Part shown: piece after piece, positions 10,718 through 21,935 of the stretch
Numbering within the stretch: the first letter of the stretch is position 1
Layout: each line of letters starts with the position of its first letter
Assembly: GCF_918797505.1 (NCBI RefSeq)
Contig: NC_092802.1
Coordinates: 13,473,480 to 13,537,479 of the forward strand
Length of the DNA: 64,000 nucleotides
Source: Bemisia tabaci
Lineage: Eukaryota; Arthropoda; Insecta; Hemiptera; Aleyrodidae
Direction: 5' to 3'
Notes under the pieces: generated by a model
What the model was told of the DNA's origin: nothing
The model's database searches: none
The model's input: only the letters and a program-made list of their open reading frames with translations
Program-made: the position numbers and the translations under genes

Positions 10718-11668
10718 TTCCATGGTGAAATTTCACTGGAATCGGCATCATTTACTTCGCATTCTGCCTTAGTTTTCCACATGTTAACCGAGAATTACCT
10801 CTGCTTGATTTTCGGTTTTAGACATAGAATAATGAATAGGAGCACTTATAAGGGGCGTTCAAGTATAGTAACCATGATTGTAGAGCCTCTGTGTTAATTT
10901 CTTGTTTTAATAGATTTATTTTACAAACGCATTATGACGAAGTTATGAGATATGTTTCAAGTTTTTAACCGATGTCGATTTATCAACGTTATTGCTTCAT
11001 ATAGAACGATTATGTAGCATCGCGTCTATGATATTGGACTCCATGCTCACCCTTAACAAACCTGCCTGCTCATCTCGTCCAAGATCTTGGGTAGAACAAC
11101 ACTTTTGACAATCTTTAAACGTTTTGAAAGACTATTTTTGGAATGAGTGTCTCTCAGCGATTGAATTAAAGATTGAACTTTTAATACTTTCAAAATAATG
11201 CCTTCACAGTTCATGGTTAAAGCATTTAGTACTGAAAGGGCACAAGACCATTTTTGACGATACTGAGCTATGACATTACCCGTAAATAGTAGTGTCTGAG
11301 CTGCATTTAAATAATTTAAAAAAAAAAAAAAAAAACGACAAACGTTGAACTTTGGCGGTCTAGAAGAGAACTCTACACCCTACTTTTTTGAAAATTCGCA
11401 AATTATGGGTCGAAAAATAAGAATTCACTTTAAAACCTGTATTGATAGTTTTGAAAATGGGTTTCGGCCCGGCCGCATTTATTGTGCATCCGAAAAAGGT
11501 CCAATGAAACAATATTAAACGTTTCAGATAAAAAAAAAAAAAAACGTAAATCTAAAAAGGATTTGTCGTGCGAAAACAAAGAAAACCAAAAAAATGCGAA
11601 ACAACCGTTTGAACTAACAGGAGGGTTAACATTAAACAACTCAAAACTCATTTTCCTGTTTGGATAAC
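10718..11668. other. Intergenic AT-rich DNA
   Basis: Contains A runs near 11319-11335 and 11530-11543. No gene or shared repeat recognised. Confidence 0.4.
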
Positions 11669-12235
11669 TGAATCAGTGAGTTCGAAAACACACCAACTCG
11701 GATTTTTTTCGATTTTCACTTTTTTACGGTTTAGTAAAGCTTATGGATAAAAGCATCTGCACGCAAAAGGAAATTTCGAAAGTGCAATCGGAAGTGCTCG
11801 AAACAGCGACGGGAAAAGGGAAGAATCGAAGTATTTCATTGGAAATACCAATTTTTGGCCATTTTAAGGGAAACTGGTGACCATTCGATTTTGCGGTTTT
11901 CTTTTTTCGGTTCAGTGTACCTTGCACCAACAAGTTTTATAAATATTCAAGCATTATTCAGGTCAAAAAATATACATTTTTCAGGGCAGACTATGAAAAA
12001 TCAGTATCTGAGAGTCGGTGAGAACGAAAACACACCAACTCGGAAATTTTTAAACGCTTAATCCTCTGTCTTCAAACACCATCGATTTCAACTTGGTACA
12101 AAGTCTCTAAGTAATTGTCCTTTGGCACCAACAAGGTTTTTCTTAAGCTAACTTCTTCGCCCGCTGCGCAGTTTTAGGTGTTTCCTGAACAATTCTTCTT
12201 CTCCGAGTTGGTGTGTTTTCGAAATCACTGATTCA
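11669..12235. mobile_element. Family W element with ~33-bp TIRs
   Basis: The left end TGAATCAGTGAGTTCGAAAAC continues into ACACACCAACTCGG. The right end is its mirror (CCGAGTTGGTGTGTTTTCG...ATTCA). A third, direct copy of the motif (GAACGAAAACACACCAACTCGG) lies near 12020. About 567 bp, no coding capacity. Only one copy is present, so boundaries rest on the inverted ends alone. Confidence 0.65.
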
Positions 12236-13395
12236 AATAGGTTTGAGAGGCATCTTACTCTCATTTTCAGTGATGAGTTGCCCTTTTAATCCACTGAGGA
12301 GCTTCATTAGAAACCTATCAATCTTACCCAGAATGTATCGCGCCAAAGCTGAAAATCCGCGTTGCGCACTCGGACTTTGACCCGTTGCAATCCCACCCAC
12401 TCCAATCAGAGAGCATCCATCGAGTACATTGTAAACTACTATCTGAAATTGCTGGATATTGGATGGATGAGGCGAATGTCTTCCTTGATTTGATGCGAGC
12501 GCCGACAAACCGGACGCAGCGGTTCGAGAAAATTGCGGGATTGACTCATCGCCAAAGTCCTCAGATTCATCTTGAAAACTTCCGGTCCGATATACGAGGA
12601 GTTGAACGCGACGTGGTTTAGTTTGGACCAAGGAAGATGAGTCGCACGATATAAAAGTTTCAACCGATCTCCTTGTTTCAGCCCGCGCAAACTTCAATAC
12701 GATTTAAGATATTACACCGGGGTCAAAGGAAAATAAATAAAGAAAAACCTCTTGCCTCGGCCAAGTTGCACAAAGTGCGTGAAAATGTGTATTTAAAAGT
12801 TTAGAAAGCATCGTTGATCTTGAAAATATGTCTTATGAAACGATAACTATTTTTAAAGGAATGGTGTAAAGGAATAAACTGCATTTAACAGATGATAACC
12901 AACTGATGATACTGCTCTCTTCGCTATCACGCCAGAGCTCTCGAATGTTGAAATTAAAATTGTTTTATTTATACGGAGCCTTTTTGAGGCTAGGTACGCG
13001 TACTATTTACATTGTAAAACTATAATATTTACACTAAAAATAACTTGAAGAAAAGTGTAAATAAAAATGAATCATATTTCAAAGGAGGTTTGCTTATCTG
13101 GTTTTCGTAGGTCATTCCATAAAGTCTTTACTTGTGCATCAAGGACAGTTTATATTTTTATGTATATATTATATTATTAGAAAAATATATTTTATATTTA
13201 TATTGTTATATTTTTTATATTTTTAATATTTTATTTTTATTTTCATCTTTTTATTCCTCCGACTGAAAATTGCTCAGTTTTGAGCCGAAACGTCTCGAAT
13301 TTTTACGTGTAATTTTTAGCCTTGTTCCCCGTTTTTTCTCCTATGTTTTTGATTTCACCATTGTCACGGGCTGCTGCTTTAGAAATTTTAACCTA
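12236..13395. other. Intergenic DNA with one uncertain minus-strand ORF
   Basis: A 154-codon frame on the minus strand (12233-12697) has plausible composition but overlaps the W terminus and matches no family I know. From 12900 onward the DNA is very AT-rich, with TTTATATT-type runs at 13150-13250. Confidence 0.35.
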
Positions 13396-13522
13396 GGACA
13401 ATTTGGAACTATAAATTCTTGCTCTTTTGGGAAAACACTTATGTGCATAGGGAAACTAATAACACATACGTTCTTTTTAAACCTGGCTAGAATTTATACT
13501 TCCAAATTGAAAAATGCATTCC
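13396..13522. repeat. Family K foldback, copy 2
   Basis: CAATTTGGAACTATAAATTC is mirrored by AATTTATACTTCCAAATTG. The central TGTGCATAGGGAAACTAAT motif is conserved. Close to the 5181 copy. Confidence 0.75.
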
Positions 13523-13957
13523 ATTTATAAGTGTCTCTATCAGAGCAATTCCAAATTTTTCGATCTTTCATGTTTTAGTATCCTTATTCTGAGGAAGAGT
13601 GTTCCAGAGGCTTCATCCGGCATTTTTCCTCAGGACAGCAGATGTGGGCATTTTGAGGGAGGGCGATCTAGCAACCCGGATTTGAGACGTCGTATGCAGT
13701 TTTCGCTCGAGTTTATTTCGCGTCTCGTTTACGGCTCGGCTGACGCGAGCGGGACTCAGCGAAATAATCTCGACAGGGATACAACAAATCAAGTAATTAA
13801 CTCCACGCTAGACGAAGATGAAAACTCGGGACCCTGCCCGGGAGTTCTCAGAGATAGCAGGACCCGGACGGACGGAGTGGATTCAGAGAAAATCTTTTTC
13901 CGCATACGTGCGGGTGCGAGAGAGGGTGGCCATAGCTTCCCGCGCACAGTGGACCCA
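13523..13957. other. GC-richer island before an A element
   Basis: The stretch 13600-13950 is CpG-rich and unique in the window. A 149-codon plus-strand frame crosses it but begins in K-flanking sequence, lacks a recognisable domain and is overlapped by minus-strand frames. Not called as a gene. Confidence 0.35.
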
Positions 13958-14371
13958 CACTGAAAAAAAAATCTCGGTGTATTTACTAAAAAAAAGGGTA
14001 AAATTACCAAGACTTCGGGGTTCTATTTGATCCCAGTTTTTTCTTGGTAAAATTACCATGTATGGAATTGGTAATTTTACCGAGAAATCTCTGTGAAATT
14101 ATTGGACTTTCTCGGTAATTTTACTGGACCTTGGTAAAAACGCCAATATTTTTTATCGATTGTGGTAGAATTACCGAGATAAAATGGCAAAGTTACCGGG
14201 AATTGATTACCAAGAAAAGTGGTATTCTTACCTGAAAAAACAGTAAAAATACCGGTTTTTAGGTAAACTTACCAGTCTGTTTTTGTAAAGTTACTAATAA
14301 TTGGTAAAAAAGTGAGATGGTAAAGGTACCAACGAACCTCGGTAAAAACGCCCAGAAATTATTTTTCAGTG
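13958..14371 (+). mobile_element. Family A CACTG MITE, copy 1
   Basis: Starts CACTGAAAAAAAAATCTCGG and ends ...ATTTTTCAGTG. The flanking dinucleotide CA is present on both sides (13956-13957, 14372-14373). The interior consists almost entirely of variants of GGTAATTTTACC and TTGGTAAAA. Non-coding, ~414 bp. The CACTG ends recall the CACTA/Mirage/Chapaev superfamily; that assignment is inference. Confidence 0.88.
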
Positions 14372-14384
14372 CAACCCAAGTAGC

Positions 14385-14760
14385 AGTGATCGTAATAAAT
14401 ATTGAGTTCATCGGTTGGTTATCGCGATTAAATCGGTGGCTATCTATTGAGATATTATCACATTAAAAATTGCGATAAATGGCGATTAAATCGCTACATA
14501 TCGCAATTTTTGGTTCGATAAAATCGTGATCAATTTCCGTCGATAACATCGAAATTAAATCGCTATTTATCGCGATTTTTATTTCGAAAATATCGCGATA
14601 AATTGTCGGGCGATAAAATCGCGATTTTACTGCAACAAGATCGAAGATAATCGCTTAGGTGTTGATGATCCTCGCGATTTTATCGCCGATGAAATCGCAA
14701 TGTATAGCGATTCTGTGTACAGCGAAAATCGCAATGTATAGCGATTTTTCCGTTGATTGT
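14385..14760. repeat. Iterated TCGCGAT/AAATCGC block
   Basis: About 375 bp in which ATCGC, GCGAT and their AT-rich spacers (GCGATTAAATCGC, ATCGCGATTTTTAT) recur every 10-20 bases in both orientations. It lies just downstream of an A element that is also built of iterated palindromes. Clear outer termini were not identified. Confidence 0.75.
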
Positions 14761-16951
14761 TGCAAACAGTAGCATGCACAGTTACATAGCTTGGTAGCAT
14801 ACAGTGCAAATTTTTCGGGGAGAAATAGAACACGAAATTGACTAAAACTATTGTGGGTTTTGATTTTCATTTAGTCAAAAAATGTTAACGAGATGCATTT
14901 GAAGGAAATTTTACGAGCAGAACTACTAAATACTACTAGAACTACTAGAGTAATTCCTAAATGTAGAATTAATTAACTATTTATCTAAATTCTAAGCTTA
15001 AAACATTGTATATGCTGATATAGTTTTACTGTTTTCATAAAAAATTTACTTCTCTAGATCCTTCCGTACTTTAGTAACTTTCAAACTCTTTTGAAACTTC
15101 TATGTTTCGCATTGACAAAGATATTAGCCCTTAAAAATCCCATATTACATCTGAGCTTTCCCCCTGTGCGAAAACGGGACGGATGAAGTTATGGGCAGCT
15201 TTTGTGCGCGAGGATTCAGGAACAGTAAGACGAATCTATCTCTATCTGCACTCAGAGTAATAAAAAATAAATGCTGCAAAAATAATTGTTCAAATGGACC
15301 GAGCGCCGATTTTATAGTTGATCCTCAGTCAGCTCTATCCCTCAGGGTAGCTCTATGCAGTTTACAGTGTGATAAAAGAAGGTTTGAAAACCTTAGACAC
15401 TACGTCATAAAAGGAAAAATGAAACACCACACAGGGAACGAGTCTAAGTATCGCGGAAGAAAATTAATCTTTAAAATAGAGAATTCGCAGTAGTCTAAAA
15501 GTTGATGAATTTCGTGTTTAAGTTGACGAGTGGCTGAAAAAATGGAACCAATTGATGCGATATATTGCATGCCGTTCTGACACAAAATATGGCGTCCGTC
15601 GAATTACCTTAAGTCAAAATAATATCTGAGGGAACATTTTGATCAGTGTAAAGAATTATGGTACTTCAAGGTTCTAGACACCGTACCCTTAACTCGCCTC
15701 GTAAATTTCAATCATCTCGTCAACCATCAACACACGGCTGCCGGGGGGCTGCATACACTCGAGTTCGAAGGCGCTCCGCGTCGTTCATGCAAAACACGAA
15801 AGGGGAAGCTCAAAAGCCCTCCATCATCGCGAGCGAATATTTAACGGGGCTCGGACACTTACTGAACCGCTCTGGAATGAGTTTACACCGCGGAGAGATG
15901 GCGAGGAAAGGGGGGGGGGCGACCTGACCGAACTCCCCAATTTGCCACGGCCCGGTGGGTTCAATATTGGCATAATTCATATTTCGGGGCGAAAGCGGGA
16001 CTCAACATTCGGGGTGCTCGACACACACGCTCCCGGCATTAGTCATTGCCCGTCACGCTAATACGGCCCGAGCTCGCCTCCCCGCGCCTTCAACTCGGGA
16101 GGTGGCAAACCGCAACTCATCGAGCGCCGCGATACCGCAGATATGCAACCGGCACGACACCTCGTCCCACCCTGTTGCCTTGTTTCTAGTAGTGTACCTA
16201 GATGGGGAGAATGCGGATTTGTCGGAAATTTTGAGGTTATCCCTGAAAATTTGAAAGCCTGAGCATGGATGTGCCAAAATCCCCCTGATGTCTACTGACA
16301 ATAAAGTAATCTCTATGTTAAAAATGCAAGCCCATAGATGGCGGAAGATTATTCAGTTACAAAATAAACAGGAATAAAAGCCAAAAAAAAAAAAAAAAAT
16401 TGAGGTTAGGGCATGGAGCTTTCAGGGCCCCAAAGGACAGCCAACCCATGAATTCAAATTATTCAGAGGGATTTATTATTGCAGTTGTTACGGAAACCTT
16501 TTTTAACGTTGAAACGAGTTTTCTTTAATTGGTTTTGAAGATAAGGGAACAATATATTCAAAGACTTTCTTAAAAATCCCATTTTTAAACAGATTTTCAT
16601 AATACGAAAAAAGTAACCACGAAAATTCGCAAGAACAGTTTTTACAGGAAAATATGCGATTCGAAGTTAAATGCGGGGTCCTTGAGTTTAACTGATAAAG
16701 GTTCGAGTTAAATTTTACAACGCTCATATTCTCTTAAGCCCCTTTGGCTCAAAATCCCGCACATGATGTCATCTGAGTGCAGTGCCGCTCTTTATACTAC
16801 AAATCTTCCTATTCCAGTAAAAAAATTCCCCGCTTGCTCATTTGATTTCTCGCCTTTCCACCGTTTTGTAGCTCCAAAAGGACATAGGAGCGTGACTTTA
16901 ATTTAACATGATGCCATTGGTCCATATATGTACGTTCTCTACGGCTTATGT
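14761..16951. other. Intergenic DNA with a GC-rich island at 15690-16170
   Basis: Mostly AT-rich. The island at about 15690-16170 is CpG-rich and contains a G run (15910-15919). It is followed by an A run at 16383-16399. Open frames of 60-100 codons show no family features. No gene supported. Confidence 0.4.
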
Positions 16952-17010
16952 CTGCCATGCTAAGTAAAAAAGCCGTAAGAGCCATCAAGAATTGCAAATT
17001 TCCCTTCTTG

Positions 17011-17262
17011 CACACGGATAAAAAAGCGTCAGGGATCATCCCTCAAAATTGCGGCACTACCCCAATTTGTTGGACGATATGGACCTTTCCAATTAATTTT
17101 GGTAGTATCCCAACTCAAGTTGGGGTAGTACCGCACCATTTAGGTTAGTAACCCAATTTATTGGGATAGTGTCACAATTAATTGGGGTAATACCACAACT
17201 AATTGGAAATGTCTATATCATCCAACAGTTCGGACATAACCCCTACCTATTTTTTTCGGTGC
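17011..17262. mobile_element. Element U, iterated-motif foldback
   Basis: The left end CACACGGATAAAAAAG resembles the mirrored right end (CTATTTTTTTCGGTG). The interior repeats phrases such as CCAATTAATTGGGGTAATACC in shortened or altered form, so GGTAGTACC and CCAATT palindromes recur throughout. About 252 bp, inserted in E. Structurally parallel to family A but different in sequence. Confidence 0.65.
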
Positions 17263-17363
17263 AAAACACAAATATTCCGGAAAATTTGTGAATACTTCTT
17301 TTTCAAATTTTCAGAGGATTTCATCCGTAATTTGATCAAAAAGGTCTGAAAACAAGGAAGCAT

Positions 17364-17620
17364 ATCGACGGTGTAGGTCGGCAATCACATAACTCGCTTT
17401 GCGACGGCGCAGGCTTCCTGTCATACTTTATTTTTTAAACGGAAAACTACTCAACAGCTATTCTTTAAAACTGCCGTGATTTTTCTTCTCTGTGCGAAGA
17501 AAATTCTGCGTAAACTTCAAGAAATGATGCCAATTTGTTCTCCTATAAAAAAATTACATAGAGGCGGAGATTTTCAGACACCGCAAACGATTTATGTGAT
17601 TAATGACTTACTCCGTCGAT
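17364..17620. repeat. Family T foldback, copy 2, inside E
   Basis: Ends ATCGACGGTGTAGG and CTTACTCCGTCGAT are mirrored. The arms contain ATCACATAACTCGCTTTGCG and its inverted counterpart GCAAACGATTTATGTGATT. About 257 bp. Non-coding. Confidence 0.75.
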
Positions 17621-17712
17621 ATTCATAACTTTCTTTTAAAAAAGACATATTTTCAAAGAAGAAATTTGGCAACATGCGAATGCTAATACGGTGTTTCTAC
17701 TTAGCACGGAAG

Positions 17713-18036
17713 ACGTACAAATTAGGGGTATGTTCTCTTTTCAGCATCGCGACGATTTGACAGCGATAAAAACGTAACTGCAATCCCTAATTTCCGCCGG
17801 CCAATGAGTAGTCAAAGGAACGTGCCATCGCGGTTATTACAGGGATTTGGGAGGGGAACTTTTCACGGACGCTCCGAGGCAAACCTTTGCACAGCTGACA
17901 GACATTGACGGTGTTTTACATGAACTGCAATGTATTTTAACCGCACGTACGTGCTTATATCGGGCTGTTCCGAAGTACTAGTCAGAACCTCTGTTCCTGA
18001 GGTAATTAGGATTTTTCATCTCGGTGGTGTTGCCCG
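17713..18036. other. Short single-copy stretch
   Basis: Unique, moderately GC-rich between two mobile elements. No gene seen. Confidence 0.35.
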
Positions 18037-18448
18037 CACTGAAAAAAAAATGTCGGTGTATTTACTAAGAAAAGGGTAAAATTACCAAGAATAGGGTTCC
18101 ATTTGATCCTAGTTTTTTCTTGGTAAAATTACCATTTATGGAATGGGTAATTTTACCGAGAAATCTCAGTAAAATTATTGACTTTCTCGGTAATTTTACT
18201 GGACCCCGGTAAAAACGCCAATATTTTTTATCGACTGTGGTAGAATTACCGAGATAAAATGGCAAAGTTACCGGGAATTGATTACCAACGAAAGTGGTAT
18301 TCTTACCTGAAAAAAACAGTAAAAATACCGGTTTTTAGGTAAGTTTAGCTGTCTGTCTTGGTAAAATTACCAATAATTGGTAAAAAAAAGTGAGATGGTA
18401 AAGGTACCAAGGGATCGTGGTAAAAACGCCGAGAATTTGTTTTCAGTG
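18037..18448 (+). mobile_element. Family A CACTG MITE, copy 2
   Basis: CACTGAAAAAAAAATGTCGG...TTTTCAGTG with CG on both sides (18035-18036, 18449-18450). The interior is very similar to copies 1, 4 and 7, with the same order of TTACC/GGTAA motifs. Non-coding. Confidence 0.9.
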
Positions 18449-18531
18449 CGTAAAACATCCCGCACAACTTTTTAGAAACTTACATACAAATATATGACAA
18501 AAGACAGTTTATTTACCATTTTTTTAAATGT

Positions 18532-19084
18532 AATGGACCACTAGACAAGGTGCAAATTAAAGCATTCTGATACATGTATCTCATCCAGAATTTCACGCAG
18601 AACACGATTCGTGCAAAGGAAATTACCGAAACCAACTTCTGGCGGAGATATTAACATTTTTATTTCACATTTGTTTAGGAATTTGAAATGCCCGCTCACA
18701 AGAAACTCAAAGCTCTACGTGAGTCAAATCGCGCACTGCAACGGTTTCAGCAAGCTTCTTAATCAAGCAATATTCATTTCCCACCACGTGTTTTTCAAAC
18801 TATAAGTAATTTGCTGTTGCTGAGCCAAAGTGTCAAGTTTGAAGTTGCCACATTTTTTTTTTATCGTAGAGACGTTCATGATAACGTTTGCGAGCGATAT
18901 GAATCACGTAGAGCATTGAGTTTTCATGAGCGGGTGGTTTGAATTCACGCAACAAGAATTATTAATATCCTCGGAAGGAGTTGATTTCGGTAATATTCGT
19001 TGTGCGCATCGTGTTTTACGTGAAATTTTTGTGAAGAAACATGCGTCAGAATGCTGAAATTCGTACCTTGTCTAGTGGTCCATT
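18532..19084. repeat. Family X large foldback, 553 bp
   Basis: The left end AATGGACCACTAGACAAGG is mirrored by CCTTGTCTAGTGGTCCATT at the right end. Pairing continues about 200 bp inward with mismatches (for example ATTACCGAAA / TTTCGGTAAT, and AAACTCAAAGCTCTACGTGA against its inverted partner). A transcript would form a long imperfect hairpin. Single copy in the window. Confidence 0.8.
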
Positions 19085-19170
19085 GCGCCAAACAGCGTGG
19101 TCGGCGTCAACCGCATGTTAGTGCCTACAAGACTGCATGAATACTTCTCGCACTGCACCAAACACAACGC
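19085..19170 (+). repeat. Family I unit (GCCTACAAGACTG core)
   Basis: One unit carrying GTGCCTACAAGACTGCATG and AATACTTCTCGCACTGC, abutting the X foldback. Related multi-unit copies are at 26326-26530 and inside J elements at 52916 and 58765. Confidence 0.65.
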
Positions 19171-20000
19171 GAGAGTTATTTGCGATAACTATTCGACCAC
19201 GGGTATGGGCACATTGCCTCTAACTGGATTGACGGCGCATCACACTGTGAAGATGACTTGACACTCGACCGCGCTATTGTTTTATCGCCAAATCGCCGCA
19301 AAACTAGGACCACGCGTCATTTCGGTCCCTGCCCGGCCAAGAAATTCCAAAAATTAAAATTAGAGTTAAATCAAAATTACATTTTTTGAACTCTAATGCG
19401 CACCAGTACGAAACTGTAATTTTAATAGTATAGTTTAATAGTGTAGTTTTAAGAGTATAGTTTTAATTTTAACAGTAATTTTACTTTTTGGAATTTCTCG
19501 GTTTTGTTTCCCCGCGAAATGGTGTGGACCCAGCACCATTTCTCCACCTTTTTAAAGGAATTTATTTTGAAATGAGTGCAATTTCGAAAATTTGGCGGTT
19601 ACTGCTTTCTTAGGCTCGGTAACACAGGAGGGATGATTAGTTTAGTTGAACGCAGCACAGCGCCGTCGGAAGGGAGTACTTGTGGCCGAATCCGAAATCC
19701 GAATTCCGGGGACGACGGGCCAGGCCCATTCATTACTCGCGCGACAATCGCGTCAAAGCGGCTCATAAATTTTATCTCGAGAGGCTCTCCAGCGTCCGAC
19801 CGGTGACCGCGCTTAGAAACACTGACCCTCCGTTTCACGACGCGTTGCCGAGTTTTAGGTTGAGAAACAGGAAATTCAGCCGAGACTCCACTTTTCATAA
19901 CGGCCCCTTTTAGTTAGCTTTTCTTTCTTGAGATAAGTTTTTACAATTCGATGGTAATACTAGAAAGACGTCTAGTTACCTCGAATGAAGAATTTGCACA
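19171..20000. other. Intergenic DNA with small AT foldback and GC island
   Basis: 19338-19502 is bounded by GAAATTCCAAAAATTAAAAT and a mirrored ...TTTTTGGAATTTC, and is filled with TAGTTTTAATAGTATAG-like iterations. 19590-19920 is a CpG-rich single-copy island. No gene supported. Confidence 0.45.
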
Positions 20001-20391
20001 CACTGAAAAAAGAATCTAGAGTGTATTTACTAAGAAAAGGGTAAAATTACTAAGAATTCAGGGTTCTTTTTGATCTCAGTTTTTTCTTGGTAATATTACC
20101 ATTTATGGAATTGGTAATTTTCCTGGACCCCGGTAAAAACGCCTATATTTTTTATCGACTGTGGTAGAATTACCGATATAAAATGGCAAAGTTACCGGGA
20201 ATTGATTACCAATAAAAGTGGTATTCTTACCTGAGAAAAAAACAGTAAAAATACCGTTTTTTAGGTAAGCTTACCAGTATGTCTTTGTAAAATTACCAAT
20301 AATTGGTAAAAAAAAGTGAGATGGTAAAGGTACCTGGTACCTGGGGATGGTGGTGGACCTTGTTAAAAACGCCAAGAGTTTTTTTTCAGCG
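20001..20391 (+). mobile_element. Family A CACTG MITE, copy 3
   Basis: Starts CACTGAAAAAAGAATCTAG and ends TTTTTTTTCAGCG (one change in the terminus). Flanked by CA on both sides (19999-20000, 20392-20393). Shorter than other copies because an internal block around the second GGTAATTTTACC is deleted. Confidence 0.85.
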
Positions 20392-20754
20392 CACAAAAAT
20401 TTTATCGCTTTATCTGAGAGTGCTCAATGAGCTGAGCTCGCAGTATGTTTCTTAATTTTTTTCTAACGAGGGGAATCTGAGAAAAATGGATTTAAAAGTT
20501 AGAAAATTTGCCGCCTTGTGACGTCAGCTGGCAGCATTTTCCACTTAAACACATGTATTTTAGCAGATTAGGTTATTTTGTCATATTTCCTCAAATAATT
20601 GTCCAATTTAGAAACCAAAGATATTCTCGTGCTCAGTTTTCTTAGAAGTATCATTTTAAAGATGAAATCCACAAAATTTAAGGCACCTGCAACTTCTCTA
20701 TTTAATGTGAATCCAAATTTTTTTCTTCTTCTTTGATTTGACACCTCTTGTTCC
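20392..20754. other. AT-rich intergenic stretch
   Basis: No gene or shared repeat recognised. Confidence 0.35.
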
Positions 20755-21788
20755 CCTGATAAAAATTGACAGTAGAATCTGTGTTCCAAAATACCATAGA
20801 CCTACAGCCGGCTGTAAGATTTCCAATAGCTTCTATAGCCGGCAACACAATTTCTTATAGCCTTTTATAGCCGATGGCGATTAAGCAACAGCCTGACGAT
20901 AAAGTGCATGCTAAACGTTACTAATTACGGATGCTAGGACATAGTGAGTTTTTGAACTACCACTCTCTTTTTGGGCCGTAGTATATTGATTTATTTTGTT
21001 AGGAAAGCTCCGTAATTTTGAAGGATGCCTGCCATTCCTAATATGTTGGAACGCCTTCAATTTCGTACGATACTGTGCAATACCTCTGGTGTGAAATGGA
21101 CCGCGTTAAACAGAAAGGAACCAAGCCACATCAGCTATTGCCAAACTTAATTGGGCAATATAATTTTTTACAAGAAAACTGTTATGCGGATTTTCGTGCA
21201 AATTTCAACGGATTTTCTCCATAGTACGAAGCAAATTCCTCAAAATACTCAAAGGAATCCATACACACGTTCTCTGGTAAAAAATTAAATTGCCCGGTTA
21301 AATTTGGCAATAGCTGATGTGGCTTGGTTCCTTTCTGTTGAACGCGGTCCAAATAGTTGCTTCAAGCGCCGTGGTACGCTGCGGCGCGGCGCGGCGGTCG
21401 GGCAGCCAGCGCGGAACGCGCATTGGCGCCTACAAACCTAACAGGGATACTTCACGCATTGCGCAATGCGTGAAGTCCCTGTTAGGTTTGTAGGCACCAG
21501 TGCGCCGCCGCTCTGCTTTGTGTTAGGCTCTAATATTTAATCTCGTGGAGTCAGCGTTGTTCAACTCATGACTTTGAAATGTTTGCACACTCTGTATGGA
21601 TTATTCTCATTTTAATTGATGAAAACAAATATGTAGTAAAGGGAAATATAATGGGCGTTTTGTAAATAATATGGTGATTCCTTACAAACTTAAGGATTTA
21701 CAAAGTACACGAATTTCTACACAATTTCTTATAGCCTCTTATAGCCGATGGCGAAAAAGCAACAGCCAGGTGATAAAGTGTAAAGCCT
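20755..21788. mobile_element. Family G TIR element, copy 2, carrying H and 3' truncated
   Basis: Aligns with G copy 1 from CCCCTGATAAAAATTG onward, including the internal palindrome (21426-21495). It is interrupted by H at 21098-21350 and broken at about 21788, where a D fragment begins. The right TIR is therefore absent. Non-coding. Confidence 0.8.
21098..21350. mobile_element. Family H foldback MITE with AAAT target duplication
   Basis: A 253-bp inverted-repeat element, GGACCGCGTTAAACAGAAAG at the left and mirrored ...TTGAACGCGGTCC at the right. AAAT precedes (21094-21097) and follows (21351-21354). G copy 1 has a single AAAT (2064-2067) in the identical context, so the insertion and its 4-bp duplication are directly demonstrated. 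No coding capacity. Confidence 0.93.
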
Positions 21789-21794
21789 CAATTT

Positions 21795-21935
21795 TCAGAG
21801 ATTTTTTTGTGCTTTAGAGTTGATTTCAGAGATTCAGAACCAGTCGCACAATCGTGTTTCTCGCGAAATTTTACTTATGAATCTGTACTTAAATCGCAAA
21901 ATTCTGAAACGTACAATACAAGAGCTCCATTATTT
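21795..21935. repeat. Family D fragment
   Basis: Only the right arm of D is present (GAGTTGATTTCAGAG...CGTGTTTCTCGCGAAATTTTAC...AAATCGCAAAATTC). It follows the truncated end of G copy 2. Confidence 0.65.

Larger units (their letters stand above)
16952..17712. mobile_element. Family E MITE interrupted by U and T
   Basis: The left E end CTGCCATGCTAAGTAAAAAAG is at 16952. E interior resumes at 17263-17363, and the mirrored end ...CTACTTAGCACGGAAG closes at 17712. Removing U (17011-17262) and T (17364-17620) leaves about 252 bp, the normal E length. Flanks ATGT and ACGT differ by one base, so a 4-bp duplication is only suggested. Confidence 0.75.

Noticed and set aside
13958..14371. Tc1/mariner assignment for family A from its CAGTG terminus
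   Set aside because: Tc1/mariner requires TA target sites; most A copies have CA or CG duplications.
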